Shown here piece after piece: positions 35,621 through 44,142 of a stretch of 64,000 nt of DNA. This stretch comes from Bradyrhizobium elkanii USDA 76 (GTDB taxonomy: Bacteria; Pseudomonadota; Alphaproteobacteria; Rhizobiales; Xanthobacteraceae), in NCBI RefSeq assembly GCF_023278185.1, contig NZ_CP066356.1, positions 930,001-994,000 on the forward strand, read 5' to 3'. How positions within the stretch are numbered: position 1 is the first letter of the stretch; every line of letters starts with the position of its first letter. The notes beneath the pieces were generated by a model that worked only from the letters and a program-made list of their open reading frames with translations, searched no databases and was not told the origin of the DNA. A program made the position numbers and the translations under genes.

Positions 35621-36343
35621 CTAGACTGCTGCTTTCGCCGGTAAAACGGAGCGAACACCGTTAAGGAACGTCGCCACTTTTGCATCGATAATCGAGTTGA
35701 CGTCCGTTTCTAGGGGCATCGAATAGATGAATTGACGCACGCCGAGATAGAAGATCGCCGCGTGGAGCGCCCACACCATCTCGATTTCGAGAACGGTAAT
35801 CGGGAGTTCGCCAGTCGAGGGTCGTCCATACTCGATCCTGATCTCCTCGACGACTCTCTCGAATGCGCGCTCGCGCAGCATTTTGAGATAGCGGGCGTTC
35901 AATCCAAGATCCTTCAGGCCCGCGAACATGAACAGGCGGATCCATTCGTATGTGAGAATGACCTCGGCGTATTCGCGATAAAAATGGGTCAGCCTCGCCT
36001 TCAGAGGTACCGAGCGATCGGTGATGATTTTCTCCCAGGCCGGCTTCCAGCGCCCGACGAAGACTTCCTGATAGACCCGCTCGATGAGAGCTTCCTTGCT
36101 CGGGAAGTAGCGATAGAGCAGGGGCTGGGTAATGCGCAGCCGCTTTGCGAGTTCGCGGGTCTGCCCCTCGAAGCCGTACTCGGCGAAAAACGAGACGGCT
36201 TCCCGCGCGATGATGGCTTCCCGCTCGGACGGGTCCAGCCTCTGCTGCTCTCGGATCGGCGTTCGGAGACGCGCTCTGCTGGGTTGCTTCACACCTGATT
36301 CGCCAGTTTGAGTGCTTTTGGCACTTCTACACCGATTTGCCAC
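35621..36343 (-). CDS. TetR-family transcriptional regulator
   Basis: The 240-residue protein starts at GTG 36343, with a second possible GTG at 36292. The N-terminal HTH reads AVSFFAEYGFEGQTRELAKR and LRITQPLLYRYFPSKEALIE, a typical TetR DNA-binding unit; the rest is a helical ligand-binding domain. It is divergent from the FAD monooxygenase operon. The control region contains a perfect TTTATCATATGATAAA and a second near-copy over the promoter. I infer that it represses that operon and, through the matching site at 31144, the MFS/OYE operon. Confidence 0.9.
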   Translation of the reverse strand: MANRCRSAKSTQTGESGVKQPSRARLRTPIREQQRLDPSEREAIIAREAVSFFAEYGFEGQTRELAKRLRITQPLLYRYFPSKEALIERVYQEVFVGRWKPAWEKIITDRSVPLKARLTHFYREYAEVILTYEWIRLFMFAGLKDLGLNARYLKMLRERAFERVVEEIRIEYGRPSTGELPITVLEIEMVWALHAAIFYLGVRQFIYSMPLETDVNSIIDAKVATFLNGVRSVLPAKAAV

Positions 36344-36377
36344 CGCAGCCGATCGGCCGCGACACCATCACATTTTG

Positions 36378-36393
36378 TTTATCATATGATAAA
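36378..36393. promoter_or_regulatory. TetR-type operator candidate, site 2
   Basis: TTTATCATATGATAAA is a perfect 16-base palindrome 35 bases upstream of the TetR GTG and just upstream of the -35 region of the divergent monooxygenase promoter. It carries the same TTATC-N4-GATAA core as site 1 near the MFS gene. Confidence 0.7.
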
Positions 36394-36399
36394 TAATCG

Positions 36400-36428
36400 T
36401 TGACTTGCATCAACGACGCCCCAATAAT
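36400..36428 (+). promoter_or_regulatory. Sigma70-like promoter for the monooxygenase operon
   Basis: TTGACT (36400-36405) and AATAAT (36423-36428) are separated by 17 bases and lie 38 bases before the monooxygenase start. The operator candidates flank it on both sides: site 2 upstream and site 3 just downstream of the -10. An inverted repeat CGTTGA/TCAACG (36398-36415) covers the -35. Confidence 0.6.
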
Positions 36429-36442
36429 TGATCAAGTGATAA
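36429..36442. promoter_or_regulatory. TetR-type operator candidate, site 3
   Basis: TGATC-AAGT-GATAA differs at one position from the TTATC-N4-GATAA form. It lies immediately after the predicted -10, where a bound repressor would cover the transcription start. Confidence 0.5.
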
Positions 36443-36466
36443 ACAAGCCGAGAAGGGAGGCCGCTC

Positions 36467-37717
36467 ATGAGTGGCGATCGCTGGAAGCGCCGGGTGCGGC
36501 CGAAAGCACTCGTGATCGGCGGGTCCATGGCCGGACTGTTCGCCGCATTGTTGCTGCGGCGGGAAGGCTGGAACGTCGATGTATACGAGCGTATCGGCTC
36601 CGAACTGGCAGGTCGTGGCGCGGGCATCGTCACCCATCACGAGTTGTTCGAGGTGCTGGGCAGGGCCGGCATCGATACTGAAGCCGCCGCCGTCGGAGTC
36701 GTCGTTCCGGGACGGCGTGTGCTGGACCGGAGCGGCCGTATCGTGGGCGAACTCGGGCTGCGGCAGGTCCTTACTTCATGGGGACACCTCTACGGACTTT
36801 TAAAAGCAGCACTCCCCGCAGAAGACTATCATCACGGAAAGAACCTGGTGGAAGTCGCGGAGCTTGGCGATCGCGTGGTGGCGCGCTTCTCCGATGGCTC
36901 TGAGGTTTCGGCGGATCTGCTGATCGGCGCCGACGGCATATTCTCATGCGTCAGGGCACAGCTTGCGATCGATGTCCGTCCTGCGTACGTCGGCTATGTC
37001 GCCTGGCGGGGCCTCGTCAATGAGCGCGACCTGTCACCTCGGACCCGCGCAGAATTGTGCGACTGGTTCGCCTTCAGCCTTCCTCCGGGGGAGCAGATGC
37101 TCGGCTATCCCGTCGCCGGGACCAAAGAAGAGATGGATGTCGGCGAGCGCCGCTTCAATTTTGTCTGGTACCGCCCAGCCAATGCCGATCATGGATTGGC
37201 AGATCTGCTGACCGACATCGATGGCATCCGCCACGAATTGTCAATTCCGCCGACGAAGATTCGATCCGACGTGATCGCCTCAATGCGGCAGGACGCGGAG
37301 AGACTGCTCGCACCGCAATTTGCCGAGGTCGTTCGCCTCACGCCGCAGCCGTTCATGCAGGCCATTCTGGATCTCGAGACACCACGTATGGCGCTCGGAT
37401 CCCGGACGGTGATCCTGGGCGACGCTGCGTTCGTCGCCAGACCTCACGTCGGAATGGGAGTGACGAAGGCCGCGGCCGACGCGGCTGCTCTGGTCGACGC
37501 ATTGCGAGCGCATCCGGCCGATCTGCCCGCAGCGCTCGCAGAATTCGAGTCGATCCGGCTTCCCTTCGGAGCTGCGGTCGTCCGGCGTGCCCGCCATCTC
37601 GGCGCATACATGCAGGCGCAAATCGCCACTGCCGAAGAGCGGGCGATGGCGGAGCGGCATCGCAGCCCCGAGGCGGTCATGGCGGAGACCGCGGTCGCGA
37701 CGGGCATCGCCGCCTAA
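36467..37717 (+). CDS. FAD-dependent aromatic monooxygenase, dihydroxypyridine-hydroxylase-like
   Basis: ATG 36467 follows AGAAGGGAGG. The 416-residue protein has the FAD dinucleotide fold VIGGSMAGLFAALLLRREGW, the RGAGIVTHHEL loop, the GD/DG motif LLIGADGIFSCVRAQL and the second FAD motif VILGDAAFVARPHVGMGVTK. YVGYVAWRGLVNE and FNFVWYRPA recall 2,6-dihydroxypyridine 3-hydroxylase and related hydroxypyridine or hydroxynicotinate monooxygenases. It would hydroxylate a ring using NAD(P)H and oxygen. It heads an operon with a DUF485 protein, an ActP-like symporter and a cupin gene, divergent from TetR and next to a molybdenum hydroxylase. Confidence 0.88.
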   Translation: MSGDRWKRRVRPKALVIGGSMAGLFAALLLRREGWNVDVYERIGSELAGRGAGIVTHHELFEVLGRAGIDTEAAAVGVVVPGRRVLDRSGRIVGELGLRQVLTSWGHLYGLLKAALPAEDYHHGKNLVEVAELGDRVVARFSDGSEVSADLLIGADGIFSCVRAQLAIDVRPAYVGYVAWRGLVNERDLSPRTRAELCDWFAFSLPPGEQMLGYPVAGTKEEMDVGERRFNFVWYRPANADHGLADLLTDIDGIRHELSIPPTKIRSDVIASMRQDAERLLAPQFAEVVRLTPQPFMQAILDLETPRMALGSRTVILGDAAFVARPHVGMGVTKAAADAAALVDALRAHPADLPAALAEFESIRLPFGAAVVRRARHLGAYMQAQIATAEERAMAERHRSPEAVMAETAVATGIAA

Positions 37718-37745
37718 CCGAATTCAAAAGGGAGGAGGAAGACCA

Positions 37746-38045
37746 ATGGACCTGAAAACCATCCAGGACCATCCCGCGTTCAGACAGCTTGCGCGCGAAC
37801 GCGCATGCCTTGGCGTGGGTATGTCGATGGTCATGGCTGCGGCCTACTTCGCTTACATCCTGACCATCGCATTCCGGCCGCGGTTGCTCGGGCATCCCCT
37901 GTGGCATGGCACCGTGATCAGCTGGGGCGTGTTGATCGGCGTTGGTCTGATCGCGCTCGGCTTCGTTCTGACGGCCGCCTACGTCCGGCGAGCCAATTCC
38001 CGTTTCGATCAGCTCGGTCAGCTCCTTCTGGAGGACCTCCAATGA
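37746..38045 (+). CDS. DUF485 membrane protein (YjcH-like)
   Basis: ATG 37746 follows GGGAGGAGG. The 99-residue protein has two membrane helices ([20 protein letters not shown] and [20 protein letters not shown]) and the end [21 protein letters not shown]485 proteins are nearly always encoded just before ActP-type symporters, as here, with the two genes overlapping (ATGA). A small partner of the symporter is likely. Confidence 0.88.
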   Translation: MDLKTIQDHPAFRQLARERACLGVGMSMVMAAAYFAYILTIAFRPRLLGHPLWHGTVISWGVLIGVGLIALGFVLTAAYVRRANSRFDQLGQLLLEDLQ

Positions 38046-39700
38046 TGTCGCGCTCGGCTTGCGGGGCCTTGTTCGGAATCGCCTTCGCCCTTCTTTCCAG
38101 TCCTGCGGCGGCCGACGCGCTGACTGCCGCGACCGGCACGCGGCGATCGCTGAACGCGACGGCGATCGCCATGTTCCTTGGCTTTGTCGCAGTTAGTCTT
38201 GCGATCACATGGTGGGCGGCAAGACGAGGCACGAGCACGGCAAAGGACTTCTATGCCGCCGGTGCCGGCCTCACAGGCGTCGAGAACGGGCTCGCTATCG
38301 CCGGTGATTACACCTCGGCAGCGACCTTCCTGGGCGTCACGGCGCTCGTCTATACCTCGGGCTACGACGGCATGATCTACGCCATCGGGTTTCTTGTCGG
38401 CTTTCCGATGATCCTGTTCCTGATTGCCGAGCCGTTGCGCAATCTCGGCCGTTATACCTTCGCCGACGTCGCGGCATATCGGCTGTCGGAGGTGCCGGTG
38501 AGGGCCGTCGCGAGTGTGAACACTCTCGTGATTGTGGTCTTCTATCTCATCGCCCAACTCGTCGGGGCCGGTAAGCTGATCCAACTGTTGTTCGGGCTGC
38601 CTTATATCTACGCGGTCGGCATCGTCGGTGGGCTAATGATGGTCTATGTGACGTTCGGAGGCATGCTGGCGACGACCTGGGTGCAGATCATCAAAGCCGT
38701 GCTGTTGATGTCGGGCTCGGTGCTGATGTCGATTCTGATTCTCGGGCACTTCGGCTTCAGTCTGGAGGCGCTCTTCCGGGAGGCGATCACGTTGCACCCG
38801 AAGGCCGACGCCATCATGGCCCCCGGCGGCTTGGTCAAGGATCCGGTATCGGCGATCTCACTAGGACTGGCCTTGATATTCGGCACGGCCGGGCTGCCGC
38901 ACATCCTCATGCGCTTCTTCACCGTGAGCGATGCCCGTCAGGCTCGCACGTCGGTGCTGGTCGCGACGGGGTTCATCTCCATCTTCTACAGCCTGCTGTT
39001 CGTACTCGGCTTCGGCGCCATCGCGATCGTTTCGGCGAATCCCCAGTTTCGGGATGCGTCGGGTGGCCTGATTGGGGGCGTCAACATGGTGGCCCTGCAT
39101 CTGGCGGACGCCGTTGGCGGGTCGCTATTGCTCGGGTTCATCTCCGCGGTAGCGTTCGCGACCATCCTCGCCGTCGTGTCGGGGCTGACGCTCGCGGGCG
39201 CCTCGGCGGCGAGCCACGACCTCTATGCCCGCGTGGTCCGCAAGGGGCGCGCGAGCGAGCAAGAGGAAGTGCGGGTGTCCAAGGCCGCGGCAGTCGCAAT
39301 CAGCCTTCTTTCGATGGGCTTGGGCGTCGTGTTCGAGAACCAGAATATCGCATTCATGGTCGGGCTGGTCTTCGCGATCGCCGCGAGCGCGAACTTCCCG
39401 GTCATACTTCTGTCGATTGTCTGGCCTGATCTCACGACGCGAGGTGCAGTGAGCGGATCGCTTGCGGGCTTGCTGGCTTCGGTGGGATTGGTCGCGCTCA
39501 GCCCGGGAGTATGGACTGCAACGCTCAAGCTCGGGCCCGCACCGTTCCCTTACGACAATCCAGCCTTGGTCTCGGTCCCGCTGGCCTTCGCGGTGTCATG
39601 GGCGATTTCAGTGCTGGACCGCAGTGCTGCGGCTGCGTCGGTCCGCGCCTCGTTCGGCGCGCAGCACGTTCGCGCCCAGACTGGGCTGGGCGTCGAGTAA
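38042..39700 (+). CDS. ActP-like sodium:solute (monocarboxylate) symporter
   Basis: The 552-residue protein overlaps the DUF485 stop by four bases. It starts with a signal-like helix and has about 13 membrane helices with the SSS signatures [40 protein letters not shown] and [20 protein letters not shown]. ActP transports acetate and other short monocarboxylates with sodium. Within this operon the substrate may be an aromatic or heteroaromatic carboxylate, or a breakdown product. Family identity is secure, substrate is not. Confidence 0.9.
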   Translation: MMSRSACGALFGIAFALLSSPAAADALTAATGTRRSLNATAIAMFLGFVAVSLAITWWAARRGTSTAKDFYAAGAGLTGVENGLAIAGDYTSAATFLGVTALVYTSGYDGMIYAIGFLVGFPMILFLIAEPLRNLGRYTFADVAAYRLSEVPVRAVASVNTLVIVVFYLIAQLVGAGKLIQLLFGLPYIYAVGIVGGLMMVYVTFGGMLATTWVQIIKAVLLMSGSVLMSILILGHFGFSLEALFREAITLHPKADAIMAPGGLVKDPVSAISLGLALIFGTAGLPHILMRFFTVSDARQARTSVLVATGFISIFYSLLFVLGFGAIAIVSANPQFRDASGGLIGGVNMVALHLADAVGGSLLLGFISAVAFATILAVVSGLTLAGASAASHDLYARVVRKGRASEQEEVRVSKAAAVAISLLSMGLGVVFENQNIAFMVGLVFAIAASANFPVILLSIVWPDLTTRGAVSGSLAGLLASVGLVALSPGVWTATLKLGPAPFPYDNPALVSVPLAFAVSWAISVLDRSAAAASVRASFGAQHVRAQTGLGVE

Positions 39701-39735
39701 CGCGTTTTGGATAACCCATCGCAAGGAGGCATTAC

Positions 39736-40191
39736 ATGAGCAATAGTGCGGCGGAAAAAGGTAAGATTGCCTGGCCCGACTTCATTCGCAAGGAGTTCGC
39801 AGCCAACCAGTTCAACGGTCGGGTCGGCACGCGGCTCTTATCCGAAACGGAACGTGTGCGCGTCTGGGAAATCCGGCTTGCTCCGGGCGAACGCATTGGA
39901 TTCCATCGTCACGTGTTGGACTATTTTTGGACCGCAGTCACGCCAGGCCAGGCGCGATCACACGCGGAGGATGGGACGATCGTCGAAGCCGTCTATTCAG
40001 TTGGCGAGACCCGTCACTTCGTCTATGGGAAGGGCGAATACAAGATCCACGATCTAGAAAACGTTGGCGATGCGGACCTGTGGTTCACCACCGTTGAATT
40101 CCTAGACAGCGCCAATGCGCCTTTGGAGCTTGGTTATGGACGCCATGGCGAAGCCTCTTCCGGCCGGGAACGACTCCCGTCCGAGGCCTGA
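39736..40191 (+). CDS. Cupin-fold protein
   Basis: ATG 39736 follows AAGGAGG. The 151-residue protein looks like a single-domain cupin: VWEIRLAPGERIGFHRHVLD supplies the first metal motif with two His, and the later FVYGKGEYKIHDLENVGDAD the second half. It lies 35 bases after the symporter and is probably the last gene of the operon. It may be a small isomerase, decarboxylase or dioxygenase for a ring product, but the precise reaction is not evident. Confidence 0.72.
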   Translation: MSNSAAEKGKIAWPDFIRKEFAANQFNGRVGTRLLSETERVRVWEIRLAPGERIGFHRHVLDYFWTAVTPGQARSHAEDGTIVEAVYSVGETRHFVYGKGEYKIHDLENVGDADLWFTTVEFLDSANAPLELGYGRHGEASSGRERLPSEA

Positions 40192-40482
40192 ACTGCAGGC
40201 CCTCGCAAGATCTCAGGAGCGATCGAAGCCTTAGCATCGTTGGCCGCCGGGCCTCAGGACAGAGGAAGCAATCTCGGTTCTTAATCGTCGCTAGTACCGA
40301 CGTCGGTTGGTAAGAGGACACGAGGTTCAAGCGCAGAACCCAGCTCTACATCCTCGACCATGATCAGCCTGCCTCTTCCGAACGTGACTTCGGGCCGTAG
40401 CTCAAATGGTGGGTTTGGTCCTGGAAGGTCGAAAATGCTTTATCTTTCAATGGAGATTGGCTGACGCTCCGCCATGATGCCG

Positions 40483-40605
40483 GCGCTCACGCCACGATGC
40501 TAAGGACAAACAGCGGTTCGTCGTGTCGCTGGTTGCGTATGAATCCCCCCCCTGGGCATCAAACTACGCTTTCCCACGCTGAACTACGATTTGATGCGAT
40601 GTCAT
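40483..40605 (+). repeat. Dispersed ~125-bp repeat, copy 3
   Basis: It begins GCGCTCACGCCACGATG and continues with CTAAGGACAAACAGCGG and GGTTGCGTATGAATCC, then CTGGGCATCAAACTACGC. A longer C run breaks the reading frame seen in the other copies, which argues against a coding role. Confidence 0.78.
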
Positions 40606-40940
40606 TGCGTGAGACGCTGGACCGCGGCGCCACGCCGCGCGTTGCCGTCTCCACGCAAGACGATGGCGATTGGCCAGTAGGCCGAAGCCGCGATGGGAAA
40701 AATCGTAAGTGTTCCCTGAATAAGGCGTACACCGATATTCGGAAAACAAAAAGTGCGATGACGCGCCCTAAGTGAAGCCCGCAGCTTCCGATCACGCCTT
40801 CGGATCCGGGACCGGCTGAAGACGAGTACCCCTTGGCGTTACCCCTACCCAACATCGCGGCAGCTTCGGCTGGGTGGAACCGGAATAAATCGAGAATCAT
40901 CTGACGGCGAAACCGCTCCGTGAAGGTTCGGACGGGCCTT

Positions 40941-40994
40941 GTCAGGAAACGACGTACGGCTGTCCTGATCCGCGGGATCGTGCTCGTTGTCCGG
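40941..40994. repeat. 54-bp repeat upstream of MDR/HD genes, copy A
   Basis: A 32-base block beginning GTCAGGAAACGACGTACG is identical to 45901-45932. After 13 unlike bases a GTTGTCCGG block recurs at the same distance. The first block has TCAGGA/TCCTGA arms around a CGTACG centre. It lies 95 bases before the MDR start codon and may be an operator or promoter module. Confidence 0.75.
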
Positions 40995-41089
40995 GGCACG
41001 TCTCCTTGCGACATACGGGTGAGCCCGTCCCATCAATCGCCCCGAACGGTCGACGGCAAGCATGACGAACTGAGCGCAAGGAGCATGAG

Positions 41090-42079
41090 ATGACCCCCAG
41101 CAGCATCGTTCCTCAGGCAAACGAAGAGCGAACTCATTCAACAATGATGGCTTGGCGCGTGCACGAGTTTGGGTCGCCAGAGGTCATGAAGTTCGAGCGC
41201 GTGCCGCGACCTGAGCCAAGCCTTGGAGAGGCCCTGGTCAAAGTTGCGGCCGCTGGCGTTGGCCCATGGGATGGCTGGATCAGGTCCGGCAAGAGCGCTT
41301 TGCCGCAGCCGCTCCCCCTCACTCTCGGCTCGGATTTTTCGGGTGAAATCGTCGCGATGGGACCCGGACACACGGAACTACGTGCCGGAGATGAGGTTTT
41401 TGGTGTTACGAACTCGCGGTTTATCGGGGCCTATGCCGAGTACGCTGTGGCGTCCGCAGGGATGGTTTCGAGCAAGCCAACCTCGCTAAGCCACGTTGAA
41501 GCCGCGTCCGTCCCTGTCATTGCTGTGACGGCATGGCAGGCGTTGTTTGATCACGCCCAGCTCGAAGCAGGTCAAACCGTGGTTATTCATGGGGCGGCCG
41601 GCAACGTCGGATCCTATGCGGTTCAACTGGCCCATCTCGCAGGTGTGCAAACTATCGCAACCGTATCGACGGGCGATATTTCCGTCGCGCGTAACCTTGG
41701 TGCAAACACGGTGATCGACTACCGAACTCAGCGCTTTGAGGAAGAAGTTCGGAACGCGGACGCTGTCATTGATCTTGTCGGCAGCGAAACTCAAGAACGC
41801 TCATTCCAGGTCCTTCGTCGTGGCGGCAAGCTGATCTCGGCAGTGTCCCGCCCGGATCAGGATCTTGCAAAGCGCTACGGTGTTGAAGCCGCCTTCTTCT
41901 TGGTCGACGTCACGAGCCAATATCTGACAAAAATCGCTCGCTTCATCGATGGCGGAAAACTGCGAACAAAGGTCGGGGCAGTCCTACCCTTCGCGGATGC
42001 GCGCGAGGCACATTTGATGCTGGAACGCGTGCGGCCTCCGCCGAAAGGCAAGATCGTGCTCGCCGCCGGTGCGAGTTGA
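41090..42079 (+). CDS. MDR-family NADPH:quinone/zinc-type oxidoreductase
   Basis: ATG 41090 follows CAAGGAGCATGAG. The 329-residue protein has the MDR catalytic fold (AWRVHEFGSPEVMKFERVP, GSDFSGEIVAMGPGH) and the Rossmann loop VVIHGAAGNVGSYAVQLAHL, without the structural-zinc cysteine cluster. This places it with quinone oxidoreductases and enoyl reductases that use NADPH. It probably reduces reactive carbonyls or quinones. It is followed by the HD protein gene after 64 bases and preceded by copy A of the 54-bp repeat. Confidence 0.88.
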   Translation: MTPSSIVPQANEERTHSTMMAWRVHEFGSPEVMKFERVPRPEPSLGEALVKVAAAGVGPWDGWIRSGKSALPQPLPLTLGSDFSGEIVAMGPGHTELRAGDEVFGVTNSRFIGAYAEYAVASAGMVSSKPTSLSHVEAASVPVIAVTAWQALFDHAQLEAGQTVVIHGAAGNVGSYAVQLAHLAGVQTIATVSTGDISVARNLGANTVIDYRTQRFEEEVRNADAVIDLVGSETQERSFQVLRRGGKLISAVSRPDQDLAKRYGVEAAFFLVDVTSQYLTKIARFIDGGKLRTKVGAVLPFADAREAHLMLERVRPPPKGKIVLAAGAS

Positions 42080-42143
42080 TCAGCATAATTTCGTCGTTGA
42101 GCGCGTAACGAAACCCCGCAGTAACTCTTGAAAGGACGCAACC

Positions 42144-42815
42144 ATGACAACCCCAAATCTCGCACAGGCTCTCGTCATTCCCGATTCTTTGCTCGCGAAA
42201 GAGGCGACCGACATCCTGCGCGAACATTCCACCGATTTGCTGTTCAATCACTCGATCCGCGTCTACCTGTTCGCGGTCGAGCAGGGTCGTCAGAGGAATC
42301 TGCGCTTCGACCGTGAGCTCCTTTACGTCGCCGCCGCATTTCACGATCTCGGCCTGATCAAGAAGTTCTCGAGCCCAGACGAGCGCTTCGAGGTCGATGG
42401 CGCAAATGCCGCACGGCAGTTTCTTAGCACCCACAACATCGCTGAAGACCAGGTGCAGACCGTCTGGGAAGCAATTGCGCTGCATACCACCCCCGGCATC
42501 CCGAAGCACATGGGACCTGAAGTGGCGCTTCTCAACTCCGGTGTGCTTCTCGATGTCATCGGGGTGGGGTTCGATCAGTTTCCCGCGGAGCTGCGCGAGG
42601 AAATCGTCGCCAAGTACCCCCGCACAAATTTCAAAGAAGGCTTCATTCAGGAGTATTTCGCCGGTTTTGCGCATAAGCCGGCGACGACGTACGGCACCGT
42701 CAACGCCGCCGTCTGCGAACGTTTCATCCCGGGGTTCAAGAGCCCCAACGCCTGCGACCTGATCGCTGCTTCGCCCTTCCCGGATTCCCAGCACAAGGCT
42801 CACCATCATGACTAG
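42144..42815 (+). CDS. HD-domain hydrolase, cyanamide-hydratase-like type (paralogue 1)
   Basis: ATG 42144 follows GAAAGGA. The 223-residue protein has the HD metal pattern: His in LLFNHSIRVYLFA, HD in AAAFHDLGLIKKF and His in EAIALHTTPGIPKH. A further Asp lies in GVLLDVIGVG. It shares long identical or nearly identical blocks with the gene at 46020-46661 (RFEVDGANAAR, IALHTTPGIP, TNFKE). The family name most often given is HD-domain protein; some relatives are cyanamide or isonitrile-type hydratases. Its end overlaps the MFS gene by eight bases, so they are co-transcribed. Confidence 0.85.
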   Translation: MTTPNLAQALVIPDSLLAKEATDILREHSTDLLFNHSIRVYLFAVEQGRQRNLRFDRELLYVAAAFHDLGLIKKFSSPDERFEVDGANAARQFLSTHNIAEDQVQTVWEAIALHTTPGIPKHMGPEVALLNSGVLLDVIGVGFDQFPAELREEIVAKYPRTNFKEGFIQEYFAGFAHKPATTYGTVNAAVCERFIPGFKSPNACDLIAASPFPDSQHKAHHHD

Positions 42816-44037
42816 GACCTATCCTGTGCTCCAGGGGCTGAATCCCGATCGCGCGCAGGCTACCGGCGCCGACTCGTTGGCCTCTCTCATCTGGCTAACC
42901 CTCGGCGCTTTTGCCATCGGCACCGAGGGGTTCATGATCGCCGGACTACTCCCGGCCCTGGCGCGAGACCTGAACGTCGGTCTGCCAGCCGCCGGTCATC
43001 TGGTCACCGCCTTTTCCCTCGCTTATGCCATCGGCGCGCCGGTCATGGCCGTGTTGACGGCCGGGCTGGAGCGGCGTCGGCTGCTGATTGTCGCCATGGG
43101 CGGCTTCGCCCTGGGCAACCTGCTAGCCGCGCTGGCGCCAGACTACGCCGGGCTGTTGGCCGCGCGGCTGCTGTTGGCCCTGTCGGCAGCAAGCTTTATG
43201 CCGGCGGCCAGCGGATATGCCGCCGCACTGGGCGGTCCGGAGCGGCGTGGCCGCGCCCTGTCCACGATCACGACCGGGTTGACCCTGGCTATCATCGCCG
43301 GCGTGCCGCTGGGGGTACTGGTGGGGCAGGGCTTCGGCTGGCGCGCCACCTTTTTCGGTGTGGCGGGGCTGTCGGTGTTCTCGCTGTTAGGGATTCTCAT
43401 CTGGCTGCCGCGCCAACGGCCTGGCGTCACGGCCGGCCTCGGTGAGCGTCTGGCGCTGGCCAAGCGTCGCGATATCCTAGGCGTGCTGGTGACGAGCGTG
43501 CTGACAGTGGCCGGCACCTTTACGGTCTACACTTATCTCAGTTTCTTCATAGCTGGCGTCGCTGGCCTTGGCCCGCAGGCGCTGGCGCCGGTCCTGCTAG
43601 GCTTTGGCTTGGCCAGTGCAGTCGGCACCCAGCTCAGCGGCAGCGCGGCGGACCGTTGGGGCGCGCGCAGTATCGTGATCGTTGGTGGGGGGCTTGCCCT
43701 GCTGGCCTATCTTGCCTTCTCGCTCAGCGCGGCTCTCGAGCCGGCGCGGGCAATGCTCGTCCTGCTGCCGGCCATCCTGATTTGGGGATTCGCCAGTTGG
43801 GGGCTGATAACGGCGCAGCAAGCGCGGCTGGTGGCGTTGGCTCCGGCACTGGCGCCGATCAGTCTCTCGATGAATTCCTCGGCGATCTACCTCGGCAGCG
43901 CGATGGGTGCCGCGGCGGGCGCTGTGGTCATTTCCAACGGCGCGATGGAGCGGCTCGGCTGGGTAGCTGCGGGATTTGCTCTGGCAGCTCTGTTGTCGGT
44001 GCTGCTCAGCGGCAGCAGCACATCAGGCCGAAGGTGA
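42808..44037 (+). CDS. MFS exporter (AraJ-like)
   Basis: The 409-residue protein has twelve membrane helices with TLGAFAIGTEGFMIAGLLPA in helix 1, PVMAVLTAGLERRRLLIVAM around loop 2-3 and GSAADRWGARSIVIVGGG in loop 8-9. This is the drug or sugar efflux branch that includes AraJ and YdhP. Co-transcription with the HD hydrolase and the MDR enzyme suggests export of a toxic substrate or product. Confidence 0.87.
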   Translation: MTRTYPVLQGLNPDRAQATGADSLASLIWLTLGAFAIGTEGFMIAGLLPALARDLNVGLPAAGHLVTAFSLAYAIGAPVMAVLTAGLERRRLLIVAMGGFALGNLLAALAPDYAGLLAARLLLALSAASFMPAASGYAAALGGPERRGRALSTITTGLTLAIIAGVPLGVLVGQGFGWRATFFGVAGLSVFSLLGILIWLPRQRPGVTAGLGERLALAKRRDILGVLVTSVLTVAGTFTVYTYLSFFIAGVAGLGPQALAPVLLGFGLASAVGTQLSGSAADRWGARSIVIVGGGLALLAYLAFSLSAALEPARAMLVLLPAILIWGFASWGLITAQQARLVALAPALAPISLSMNSSAIYLGSAMGAAAGAVVISNGAMERLGWVAAGFALAALLSVLLSGSSTSGRR

Positions 44038-44142
44038 TGGCGGCGGCGATGGCTTCTCATCGGAAGCGTCACCATGACCATCGGTTCGGCTCTGCGTCCC
44101 GGTTTCAAGCAGTTGCGTGAACTCGTTAGAAGAGGAGGTGCG

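Larger units (their letters stand above)
40192..41089. other. Long spacer with two repeat types
   Basis: These 898 bases hold copy 3 of the dispersed repeat (about 40483-40605) and the first copy of the 54-bp repeat (40941-40994). Outside these I see no convincing gene, RNA or relic. The open frames here have no family resemblance and no start signals. The region marks the border between the TetR-controlled catabolic cluster and the HD-protein cluster. Confidence 0.55.

Noticed and set aside
40559..41014. 151-codon minus-strand frame in the long spacer
   Set aside because: Runs through both repeat types, no family resemblance, no start signal.
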